From Gonapodya prolifera JEL478 (lineage: Eukaryota > Monoblepharomycota > Monoblepharidomycetes > Monoblepharidales > Gonapodyaceae): a stretch of DNA of 64,000 nucleotides. Location: the NCBI GenBank assembly GCA_001574975.1, contig KQ965854.1, forward strand, positions 49,836 to 113,835, written 5' to 3'. The translations under genes were made by a program, and so were the position numbers. Below, in pieces: positions 32,735-43,336 of the stretch; the first letter of the stretch is position 1; every line of letters begins with the position of its first letter. A model generated the notes under the pieces. The model was given only the letters and a program-made list of their open reading frames with translations, did not search any database and was not told where the DNA came from.

Positions 32735-35700
32735 CTAGTTGGACCTGCAATCGAAACAAACCATCAACTCGTCAACACAACCACACCCAAACCCAACACC
32801 CACCTCCACCGCACACCTGCCCTCCAAATCAAACCACCACCACTCCAGCCCCACAATCGTAAAATCTCGCGTCTCGGCGGGTGAGTCCGCATCGGCGTAG
32901 AGTGCACCAAGCGCCATGTCACCCATATCGTAGGTTTCGTTGCCTGTGTGATGGCGTGGGAGTGGGCAGGTGACATGGGGAAACGCTCAGCTCCGGTCGA
33001 CACCGACGATAGCAGTAACAGAATGTCAACTCACGTCCGTCAGAATGACCCCTCTCCAAGCCTCCGTCCAAATAAAACGCTACCCCACCGTCCCCACCTC
33101 CCACCTGGATACCGTCCCACGTCGCGGCGAGGTAGTACTCGTTTAGACCCGTGGCTGGGTGCACTTGGACTTGTATCGGAGTGGGGCCTGGGGTGGGTGG
33201 GAGTCGCGGGGATGGTTGTGAGGTGGTGCCAAGTGTGGGATTGGTTGCGGGGAAAGCGAAGCCACTTGAAGGTCCCCCAGACGCAATAGGAGATGCGCCT
33301 GGAATTCCAACCAAAGGTGCCGGCGGTGGGGGTGGTGCTCGTGTACCCTCCGCAAAGCGGATCCTTCCTCCACCGCCAGTCCCGCCTCCACCACCGGTGA
33401 GACCCCCAGAGCTGGGAACACCCCCAGAACTACCCCTTCTCCTCGGGTCCAGTTCAGCTCTCTCTTTGTCAGTTCCCCGGTCGTCCAGACTCATACGACG
33501 TCCCGACGCTGCGGGCGTGGCAGGGGGTTGGAGGAGGGGTGAGAGGGGAGGAAGGACTGAGGTAGCAGTGGTGGAGGTGGCAGGGGGTGGGAGAGTAGGA
33601 GCTGAAGCAGAAGGGAGACGAGGTTCGGGAAGCACCCGCCACAAAAAGCTGGACCAGCCAAGTTAGCACCGTATATCTGACGCTCGCTTGCTGCCCTCCC
33701 TCACCCCCCAAACCCACCTCTCCCCTGTCCCCATATATCCCTTCCCCTTATCCCTCCTCTCGACGCCTTCACTCGCAAACCCTCCAAACACGGCGCCGTT
33801 CTCGTCCCTGACTGCAAACACGAGAGGGCCTTTCTCTTCTAGCAGGGAGTACATGGTGCGAAGTGAGGAGCCGTGTTGAGAGAGCGAGTATGCAAGTTGC
33901 CAGGGTACGTGGTCGCGAAGGCGGGGAGGGAGGTGGGGGCGGATCTGGTGGGGTACGGGTACGAGGGTTGAGGAGGCAAACGGACTGAAAGGAAACGAAA
34001 GCGAGAACGTACCGCCTCGGCAACTCCCTCGCACACAACTTCCTCCTCTTCGTCCACGTTCCTTCCTAGCAGCACCACAGGAGGCAAGTCATCTTCCCCC
34101 ACACTCCCCCTCCTCCCACTGCCCGCAGCACGACTCCCGGCACTGATCACGGACACAGCCCTATGCCCGCGCAGGTTCACAGCGAGAGACTTTGTGGCCG
34201 TGGTGGCGGATGCGGATGTCGCGGCATCAAAGTTGGGGTCCTCCGTGTCGCCGTGTGAAGACGACGAGCTCGTGGTGGTTGTGGGAGAAGGAGTCCGCGG
34301 GGTCACAACCCCGAGGAAGGCGAACAGTCGTGACGCGGAGAGTGCCGAGGCTTCTTCATCCTGTTTATGCGCGCGGTGGCGGCGGTGAGAGCGTTTGTGC
34401 TTCCCTTTGTCCTTCTTCTCCGTCCCGCCAATCCCACCACCACCGTCGTCAACCACCACCCCGTTCTTGAGCCGCACCACTCCCGACGCGGGAACGGAGA
34501 CGTTCGCGGGCGGTTTGCGCAGGAACACAGTGGGCGAGACTGAGCGGGATCTGATGTGGTGAGACGCCGTGTGGGGAGGAGGTGCAAGGGAGTTAATGGA
34601 GAGGTGGCGGGCAGTAGTGGTGGAGGAGGCGTTGCTGACGTTGGTGGGAGCAAAAAGCCCCATCAGCCACGACTTGCGCCGCCCCTGACCACCATGATGT
34701 TTGTCCTTGTGATGGTGCTTGCGATGTCTGTGTTTGTCCTCAGGTTGTTCTCCAGCGTCGCCGTTGTCCTTGCGGTCCTTGTCCTTCTTCCTCCTCCGTT
34801 TCCGTTCAGTGCCCTCCTCCACCGTGACGTCCTGCCTCTCCGCTCCACCCCCGCTGGCGCCACCTCCAGCCCGACCGCCACCCCGACCCCGACCCACGAA
34901 CCCTTTCTTGTTGTTGGGTAGGTCATGCGAGTCACCGACCTCCACGATGTCCGACGGGTGTGAGGCAACGCTTGCCGCGTCATCTGTCGCTGCGTTCGGA
35001 AGGGTAAGAGATGCCGCGGCGTAGTTGGGTGGTGGTGATAGTATGGCATCATCCCCCAAATCCGATTCCACGTCAGAGAGGGACGACGAGGACGATGACG
35101 TGTCAGAGTCCGAGTCCGACCCCGAGTCCGAATTGGAGTCCGAGCCGGAGTCATCTGAATCCGACGGCATCGTTCCTTCATAATCCTTCGCGGCTGACGA
35201 GGACGACACGGGGGCCGTAGCGAACCTGCGCATGGGCAGCCCGAACCCCATTCCCACGGCGGCCCATCGACTCGCGGCGTTGTCTCCCGTCGAGCGGTCC
35301 TTGGAATTGGCGCGCGGGTGGGCAAGCAGCGGCGCGGACCCTCCAGCTGGTGCTGTCGTGATGGCGCGGGGCGAAAGGAGGGAGTGGGATGTTGACGTTG
35401 CAGTGGATCCAGTGGTGGGTACGCGGTGCAGGGGGATGCCGAATTGGACTTGAACTTGTGGTGATGTCGAGGAGGTTGTTGTGGGGGATGTGAGGGAGGG
35501 GGAGGGTGTTGGTGATTGGGCGGGGATGCTGAGGGAGGAGAGAGAGGGGGATGCGAGGATAGAGCGCGGTTTGGGGGGTGCAGGTGTGTCGTAGATGGTG
35601 GTAGGAGAGAGTGGTTGTGAGGATGGTGGAATGTTGGAAGAGGGAGTCTCGGAGCCGCGTCGGAGCAGAATTGGAAGACCAGGCGCCGTTCCAGCCACGA

Positions 35701-36277
35701 CGGGAGATGACGACGCTGCCCTCGCTGCCGACGTGTTGGACGAAAGCGACGAAACAGACGACGAGAGTTGCATGAGCGTTACCGAGTTTGGTGCGGTAGA
35801 GGAGTGGGCGGGAAGTCTGTGCGCCTGCTGTTGGTGCTGGTACTGCTGCGCGTTTCTTTGCCGCTTGAACATTTTCTTGAATTTTGACAGAATCGAGCTA
35901 TTGAGCGAGTTGGCCGACTTTGCAGACGCATGCGTGGATGCGAGGGAATGTGTGTCTGACCACGTCGAAGCTGACGAGTGCGAGTCTGCGAGCCTCCGTC
36001 CCGCATATACGGGCTCCTTTGCTCCCACTGTGTCAGCTGCTCTGTTCCCCCCAATCTCTTCATTCCTCCCACCACCGTTAACTCCATTCCCAGGAAGACG
36101 CGGCTTTCCCATCTCAGCACCCTCCTCCCTCCCCCTCACCTGCTGGCCCTCTACGCCGTCGTTCGCGTGAGACAAGTCGTCGACCGTCAGCGCCGGTGCC
36201 TTCATTTCATTCGCCTTTGTCTCTCCCCGCTCGCCCTTCGCTTCCTCCTTCGTTCCATTCACGGTCACACCAGCCAT
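32735..36277 (-). CDS. TLDc-domain protein with long disordered N-terminus
   Basis: Four exons, 36277-34013, 33944-33718, 33648-33035 and 32943-32735, all closing in phase, give 1104 residues. TLDc domains (OXR1, TLDC2, fungal Rtc5) protect against oxidative stress and regulate the V-ATPase. The domain is split over the last three exons: LPPRLRDHVPWQLAYSLSQHG, EKGPLVFAVRDENGAVFGGF, KGYMGTGE, then SFLWRV, EYYLAATWDGIQVGGGDGGV, FYLDGGLERG, NETYD and finally FTIVGLEWWWF. A proline/glycine insert of about 120 residues sits inside the domain. Exon 1 (755 residues) is serine-rich and disordered, with an acidic SD repeat tract near residues 370-400 and basic KHRHRKHHHKDKHH stretches. The start MAGVTVNG was chosen; the frame is open further upstream without support. 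Confidence 0.85.
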
Positions 36278-37038
36278 CGATGCTTCCTGCCCCTGTCCAA
36301 TAGAACTTTTTTGGCTTGGCTCGCGGTCGCAGCCAAGCCTGTTTAATGAAAAACGCCTCGCCCCCTGTCTCCCGCGAAGATCCCAAAACAATATATCTTG
36401 TGACCGCGGCTGGTAGACACAGTCCTTTCGAAACCAAGAAAAGAAAACAAATAGTCTCTTGGTCGATGGTGTTGGTCTCACGTGATGACTCGCGCAAAAA
36501 GGCTCGGGGCCACACATCGGGTCCCTTGCTCAGGTCGCAGGTCTCTCAGGGTGACTCAGTCTCGCAAAATCCATGGTCCCTGCCCGTCAGCTGACGCAAA
36601 ATGCGTGAACGCGGCCCGTGCCCAAGCAAAAAGATCCCGTTTTTGCTTAGTGCAGAGTCGCGGGCTTGCTTTCGGGGAAACGTTATCGTTTTGTGCACTC
36701 AGCGACAATCACGTCACGTCGTGCGACGCGTCTGCAAGTGTTGACTGGTGAACGGTGCGACTTTTGTGTCCAACTGGTTGCGTCACGGGGCTCAGACTCA
36801 TCACCATACATTGTATTCATCAAGAAGAAGTCCGTTCTCGCCAGTGCCTCCGAATAACAAATAATAGTAATTTACTCCTATGCAAGATGAAGTAAACGTG
36901 AATGTTCCATATGATGGGAATGCGAGTGCCACGTCACCACTGTGCCGTTTCCCACCATTCGCACCCAAGACAGCGAGAGCACTTCCAGCGCTCCATCCGC
37001 TCAAAAAGTTGCAGTACCATGCCACATTCTGCTCCTGC
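36278..37038. other. Intergenic, nothing recognised
   Basis: Promoter side of the TLDc gene and 3' side of the chitinase. No gene or clear motif. Confidence 0.4.
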
Positions 37039-38760
37039 CTACATTCCCACCGCCCCGTCGACAATCGCCTCCATCAACTCACCCCTGTAGTCAAGGCTGA
37101 TCTTCCACGCAAACACACCGCGCAAGCCCATATCCCTGGCGAACTGAGCCTTTACGCGGACAGATTCGGGGTCCTCGTACGTGATGAACGCGAACGTACC
37201 GTTGGGGCCGGGGCCGAGAAGGGTGGGGGATTGGGTGATGGGTCAAAGTGTTCTGGGGTGGGAAAGAAGTGGGTTGGGTGAAGTTAGTGTCTGTGACCAC
37301 GCTGGCGCAGATGACAGTATCACAGTACGGCATTCACCTTGACCAGTTCTGGGAGGAAGCCAACGGACCTGGTGAGAGGGGCGATCCAGGTCGTCGAAGG
37401 CCCAAGTACGTCCAGACACCTTTGGGGGCTGTGTGAAGCTCGGGTGAGTGTGGTGTGGTTGGCGTTTCGGAAACCAGAGCGAGAACTTACTGGTGTCAGT
37501 ATCCAAGTTGTCTCCCTTTGGTGAGTCGCAAGGGACTACGGGTTGCCTCTGCGGCACGCATTGGTGGACAAACCTCCGCCCACGGTGGAGTTGACGAGCC
37601 ACTGGCGGTGGGTTTAGACTTGTTCAGTTGCCAAGCCGCGAGCACAAGCAAATCTCTTCCAGACTCATCACGCCCCTATCTCCCATACATGGCGAAGCCC
37701 AAGGCGAGTTTCGACCTATCCACGCCCGAACTGACGTACTTATCAACCGCCTCGCTCAAGCTCCACCTCGACCCCACTGGATTTCCCTGAATGCAATCCA
37801 GCGGTGCCAGGAACCCCGTGTACGCGTCCCAAGATCCGGCGAGGTCGTAGGCGAGGATGTTGAGCCAGTCGGTTTTGGTGTGCAATGGCGGCGATGGTGG
37901 AGCCGTATTCCGACCCCGTCGCGCTGACGGCGAGGGAGATGAGGTGGTCTTTGGGTGTGAGTTTGAATATCAGCGCGGCGAGAAGGGAGGCGAGGTTGGT
38001 GGGGTCGTTTGGTGAGAATGGGACTGCGGGGGTGGGAAATGGTGAGATTTCGGATTGGGTCTGGGAACGTGGGCTCATACGCACATTCCCACTTTAGTCG
38101 GTTCAATGCCACGCAAAAGTTTGGGGGAGAGAAGTCTTTCTCTCAATCACACGGCAGACTCACATCGATTTCTATCCCGTCAAACCCATATTTCTCCACG
38201 GCATCGAGGCATCTCTGGGCAAACGTTACCTTAGCCTGTTCACTCGCGGCCACGGTGGAAAATTTGGCTGAAAGCGTCCACCCTCCAATCATCAGCATGG
38301 TTTTCAAACCAGGGTACTTTTGTTTCAGGATCCGGTTCAGTTCGTAAATGGAGCCGTTCCCGTTCACTTGGAAGTCAGCCCAGTTGTCTACAGAACGGAT
38401 TGATCCGTCCGCATTGACTGTCCAAAATGCCCAGTATAGCACTGAGACATTTGTCAGATTAAAGGACGAGACGCTCCCCCGTCAGTACATCGCCCAGTTG
38501 GGGTAATACCCCATGACAGCAATAGGGGCGTTGGAGGTGCTCGAAGGCTGGGACACTGTGGTGCCATTCAGCAATGTGGTGTTCGTCACAGTGGTATTCG
38601 ACAACGTGGTGTTGGTCCGAATGTAATTTATGTTGTATGTGTTTGACGTCTCCGTTCCGTTCAGCTGTGGTGTGCTCCGACTGTTAGCAAAAAAGTAGAC
38701 GCATGTTCCAATGGCGGCTGATACTGTCATGACTCCCGCAACGAGAGTTGCGATCAGCAT
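37039..38760 (-). CDS. GH18 chitinase with N-terminal membrane anchor
   Basis: Family 18 glycosyl hydrolase that cuts chitin by substrate-assisted catalysis. The N-terminus from 38760 (MLIATLVAGVMTVSAAIGTC) is a signal peptide or signal anchor, followed by an NTT-rich, heavily N-glycosylatable stalk (NTTLSNTTVTNTT). The catalytic domain starts at VMGYYPNWAMY, continues with LKTMLMIGGWTLSAKFS, and carries DGIEID in one exon and WE at the start of the next, which together make the DGxxxDxxE motif with the acid glutamate. Further exons give LNILAYDLAGSWD, SKLALGFAMYGR and the end GVFAWKISLDYRGELMEAI. At least five introns; not all junctions were resolved. A stop codon lies immediately before the chosen ATG in frame, so a cytosolic tail would need an upstream exon. 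Its neighbour is a chitin-deacetylase-like gene. Confidence 0.85.
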
Positions 38761-39104
38761 TCATTTCTTGTCGCTAAGGAGTGTGGACATTCACGACTTG
38801 GCTCTGATGAGACCGCTCGATCGGGTCAGCTCAAGGGGGTCTTCCGAGTTTGGTGATGAGCTTGCTTGCATGACATCTGATGGACTTGGGTTGGAGGTTT
38901 AGGGGTTCGATCAAGTGATCGGTGCGGCCTTCCCCTCTTCCCACCTTTTCTCTCCCGCTCTTTATCATACCACCAAGAGTATTTACCCCACCCATGGTCC
39001 CATGGTTCTAATTGTGTTATATAATAGGTGGTGATCCAGTGGTTGTCGGAAGACCTCATAATATGCTCACAACGAATCTCTGAAAACATTCAAAACTATT
39101 ATCT
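38761..39104. other. Spacer between chitinase and deacetylase
   Basis: About 340 bp, probable chitinase promoter. No named motif found. Confidence 0.4.
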
Positions 39105-40574
39105 CTACTCCCGTTTATTCTTGGCCTTAAAATCATCGCAAATCTGCCCCATTGTCACCCACTCGACGCCCGGCTTGGAGTTGAAGTACGATATTAGTCG
39201 TTCATGCTATGTTCATTCAGAAATCAGAAACGTCGAGGGGAGATGCAGGTCAGCTCTGGAAATGTTCCATGCTGCCCCAAAACGCATGCCCAATACCAAC
39301 CATCAAAATACACTGCGGTCTTCCAGCAACATCCGGGTGGATAGTCATCGGGAACACAAACTCGTCATATTCCCTGTAAAAGTAGTCTAACTGATCCTTC
39401 CACAGCTGCTCGATATCGCGAGGGCTGACATAGCCGTGCGTGTTAGGAGCGCTGGGGATATACATCATGGGCGTAGCGTCGTCCAAGTACCAACTAAACA
39501 GTGGTGTGAGCCCAAGGTAGCAGGTGCTCATAGAACACACCGTGGTGATCAACTTCTCAACTCACTTGGCCGGAATCTCCACCAACTTGGACTCCTCCCC
39601 TCTCTGCAACGGCTTCATCCATGTCTCCGCCGGCTTCGAGTAGTCAATTTTCTCCCAGGTGTCTCCCGTTCTGAGGTAATACGGCTGGCAGTCGTGGTGC
39701 ATCATCGAGTGGTCATACTCCACGCCGTGCAAAAGCAGCATCTCCACGACCCGGGCGCTGGTATTCCACCAAGGCGCGACGTAGCCGCGCTGGAAGCTTG
39801 GGAAGTTGGTACAGGAGAGTGGGGGGCTTGAAACAAGGTTCTCACGGGTCGCTTCACATGGCAGAAGTCCGTAAGGAGCTGCGAAGTCTTTTTGGTGATG
39901 GCTTCTTCCTGCTCCTGTGATAGCTCATCTTTGATAACAAAAAGCAAGCACAAAACGGTGGGGAACAAACGGCGTAAGTGTGATCCTCCCTTCGCCGAGA
40001 ATACTTTACGTCGCCAAACGTTGATCTCGAAGGCTCACTTGGATTTTCATGACTATATCCATGAAGTCCCATCTCATGTCCCGCATCCCTAACAGCCGCC
40101 ATCTCACGCGGGAACGTCTCCAACGAATGTCCCGGCACGAAAACGGTCGACTTGATCCCAAACTTGTCAAACATTTTTAACACCCGCAGCGTGCCGACCT
40201 CCCCGGCAAACATGCCCCGACTGATATCGCACGGGGAATCCTCCCCCCGTACGAGCCGAGCCATCCTGACATCCGCGTGAAGTGGAATCGGGATCGGAAT
40301 CGATCGCGATCGCAGTCCAATAATGCGTAAGAAGAGCATTCGATGCGTCACGATGCCGGACGGAACGCTCACCGAAAACGGCATCGACGTCGACTCCATA
40401 AGAGCACTGTACGCGCTTTTTAGGTGCCAAGGGAATCGTCCGCGATGTTGATTGGGGGGTCGCTGCAGTCGGACCGCTCGCCAGCTCTGTGGCCACAGAA
40501 CTAAAAATGGAGGATAATCCACGCACTTTTGAATTGAATTTGCGAAAATGGTTACTTTTTATGACCGCGTACAT
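39105..40574 (-). CDS. Polysaccharide deacetylase (CE4, NodB fold)
   Basis: Removes acetyl groups from chitin or a related polymer. Starts at 40574 ([12 protein letters not shown]) and ends [11 protein letters not shown] with TAG at 39105. The NodB domain opens with [14 protein letters not shown], where a VD in place of the usual DDG supplies the metal aspartate. It continues with [20 protein letters not shown], then [15 protein letters not shown] (the HxxxH metal pair), then [24 protein letters not shown] and the C-terminal HPDVAGRP, where the histidine is the catalytic base position. Four or so introns. No signal peptide is obvious. Co-orientation and adjacency with the chitinase suggest joint action in wall remodelling, which is inference. 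It resembles the bacterial-type peptidoglycan/allantoinase branch as much as fungal chitin deacetylases. Confidence 0.8.
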
Positions 40575-40835
40575 CTTTCCGGATTTATCTGTTGCCGGCT
40601 GGAGATCCTAAAGTTGTGGGGAGTGTCGTCCACACTTTACTAAAGTTGAGTGAAGACTCAATAGCCGGACCAGTACTTGACCCAGCCTGGCATGCGTTCG
40701 TACTGAAATGGAACATTATCGTCCGAACGAGATGACGAACAGAATTCAGGGGATGGTGAGTGAAAAAGGATGAGGCCACAGCTCCCACAGGGCTCACCAC
40801 CACCCACACGCTTTCTTCCCACAAACCATCCGAAA

Positions 40836-42357
40836 ATGGTCGAACACCGAAGTCTCATTGATCTCCCACCAGAGGTGATGATGGCCGTGGCGTCACATTT
40901 GCCACTCGAAGGACTGCTCGCTCTGAGCTCCACAACTTCGGGCTTCCGTCACATCCTGGCATCTGCCGTCTTTCGTGCAATCACCGTTTCGAACTTGGAT
41001 GGATACGATCGCGACTCCTTTGCCCGAGTCACCTCAAAGTACTGTGGCCACGTAGAGCACGTACATTTCAGGTGCCTCCTCTTCCCCAATCGCGAACCGT
41101 CCAAGTCCAACTCGAATACAAACATCCTCGAAATCGAAACCACCTCAGGCGATGCGGACGCCGACGTTGATGGGGACGATGAAGAGTGGGAGGATGAGTC
41201 CAACGACGAAACGGACCAGGCCAACGCTGCGCGAGAGTCAAACCGACCGGAGAACCAGTTGAGTGCGGCGGCCGCCGCACTTCTCCGTGGAGAGACACTA
41301 CCGCATGTTCGGTCCCTCACGGTAGAATTTATTCCAGAAAGTGACTTTGAGGGAACTGAGAACAAATGGGTGGAGGACGAATACCAGGTGTATGGCATAT
41401 CGCAGGCAATCGAAGACATGGACGATGTTGCAAAGGCGGAGAAGACGTTTGGGTGGCGTGACACCGTGGCGCGCGTATGGCGTTCCATCTCCATGAACCA
41501 GGCCATCACTTCGCTCGAGATTCGTAAGCTCCCACCCAACCTCACCACGGCGTGGCATGAAGAGTCGTGGGCAGCTTCCTTGGTCGTCTTGAACGCCTGA
41601 CGTTGGAATGTGGGGTGGAGACAACGGCACTGGATGGCATTCAAACACGACGGAAGGGTATTTGGACTTTTTGGAGAGGCTCGTTGACCATTTCTTTGTT
41701 CATGGGCAAAATGTGCGCTTCCTCCACATTATTGCTCACGAGGGGAATCCTCTTGACGGGAGTGACTTCTCACTGAACTACGCCTCTTGGAATCTGGGAG
41801 TGAGGTGTTTACCCCAACTTCAGCACCTCCGCTTGCAGAACTGCTTCCATGATGAGCACCTGCGTGATTTCTTGCGTAGTCATATGAACAGCCTGGAGTC
41901 TCTACATTTCATTAATTGCATGGGACCCGGCATGCTTGAACCCGACGCCTACTCGTGGGCGGAATGCTTTACCACTATACTGGAGAGTGGACCGCCGGTC
42001 CTGAAAAGCCTTGAAGTTCAGAATGACAACGTACCTCTCGCTCACGAGGAAGAGTTCAATACGGAGCCAAAAGGGGGTAATCTCGAGGAGCCAGAAGACG
42101 TGCGTCGTGTTCGGGAGAAGTTGAAGGCGGACCCAAGCCTGAAGTTATTCCACTACGCCTACCTCGATGATAAGTACGGAATGGTCTTTGCTGGACGGGA
42201 TGTTATTGTAAATAGGTTCTTGATGGGTGAGGACCAAGCCGCCTATGACCGGCTCATGCTGGTTGTGAAGGCGAATGCGACGGCGGCGCTGGAGCCGGAG
42301 GAGGCGCCGCCGGGGGTGTGTGCGCTGGTGAAGAGGTCAGTCAGTGGTGCCTTGTGA
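40836..42357 (+). CDS. F-box protein with leucine-rich C-terminus, frame broken twice
   Basis: The F-box (about residues 5-45, LIDLPPEVMMAVASHLPLEG, LLALSSTTSGFRHIL) would dock to Skp1 in an SCF ubiquitin ligase. The body is acidic (DADVDGDDEEWEDESNDE). The C-terminal part has LRR-like strands (LPQLQHLRLQNC, LESLHFINC, LKSLEVQND) for substrate choice. The frame changes twice within about 45 bp near 41570-41615: from EESWAAS to SFLGRLERLTLE in another frame, then to WGGDNGTG in a third. No intron fits. The net shift leaves the rest readable, so this is either two small indels in a dying gene or a local sequence error. Promoter shared with the divergent deacetylase (261 bp apart). Confidence 0.65.
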
Positions 42358-42479
42358 GTATGGACCAGAAAGACCGTGAAGAGGCTCACGGTTCCATGGG
42401 TTTTTAGTGTCCGTCGGTGTGCTATGTGAAGAGACCCATTACGCCCAAGCACGTAAAGAGCAAGAGCAAATACGTCACA

Positions 42480-42952
42480 CACTAGAAGGCAAACTCTGTA
42501 GTTTTCACCTTTCCCAAGATGATTGCACCCTTTGCTCTGAGCAAAGTAACTACAGGAGCCTCAGTAGCGTCGCCTGGCGCGCGAATCTCCTGATTGGCAA
42601 AGTTGCTGTTGGCCCGCGTTTCGATTCCCGTGACATGAATCACATCTTGTTGGAAAGATCGTCAGGAATCATTGAGAACACATTACGTCACAAGCGCAAT
42701 GCCTTCCTAACCTTGACGCCCACGAAGATGCCAAACAATGGCAGTTCCTCAGCACCGAGCTTGCGGAATCTCGCGATCGTCTCATCGGTCTCGCGCAACA
42801 CGCTCCTCCCGTCCATTTTCGGGCAGATAAGTCAGAAAAGGATCGCTGGCGGCCGCATCAACCAAGCTCTTGGCTTTCAAGCGAACAGAGTCGGGATCGG
42901 CGCGGGCGTTCAACACGTCTTGCTCGACGGACACGGGATGGAATGTTGCCAT
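42480..42952 (-). pseudogene. Truncated amidase gene
   Basis: N-terminal part of an amidase-signature enzyme. From ATG at 42952: FHPVSVEQDVLNARADPDSV, then DETIARFRKLGAEELPLFGI, GVK, then, after a 60-70 bp intron, DVIHVTGIETRANSNF and APVVTLLRAKGAIILGKVKT with TEFAF. This aligns with the start of allophanate-hydrolase-like amidases, including the GVKD segment whose lysine is catalytic. One frame change lies near 42770 (between GREER and RETDE). The sequence ends in a stop right after TEFAF, before the glycine/serine-rich signature that holds the two catalytic serines. The rest of the gene is absent; the F-box gene 3' end is only about 120 bp away. Confidence 0.65.
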
Positions 42953-43336
42953 AACCTTTGCGATTATCAGTGTTGATCAAGAAGCTTCCGATCGGGTATC
43001 TTGCGGGCCGTGCAGGGAGTTAGGATGGAATGAGGTGAGAGGCTTTGCTTCCGGTGTCTTGGGATCGGTTCATTGCATAACCGATAAGCCCGTCCTTTAA
43101 TTCAGTGAACAGGCGACGATCGCGACTGGAATCGAAGGTGGAGTTGCGCAAAATAAGATTCTCGATTGGTGAGTGAGCGTAGTTGCGATGGAATGTCGCG
43201 TCAGCAAGGTCCGCGGGGTTTGGTTTGTACGCCGATCGGTGTGGGGAAGTGAAGCTTATAAGCTAGGCTCAGAGAGGCATTCAGTCAAAACATTTCAAGG
43301 GGAGCCTGACTCTCATTCCATCTGTAGGAGTCGACC
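42953..43336. other. Divergent promoter region, amidase remnant / oxoprolinase
   Basis: 384 bp between the two start codons. No named motif found. Confidence 0.4.

Noticed and set aside
34192-36170. Plus-strand open frames opposite the TLDc exon 1
   Set aside because: Low-complexity antisense shadows; the minus strand gives a complete four-exon model.
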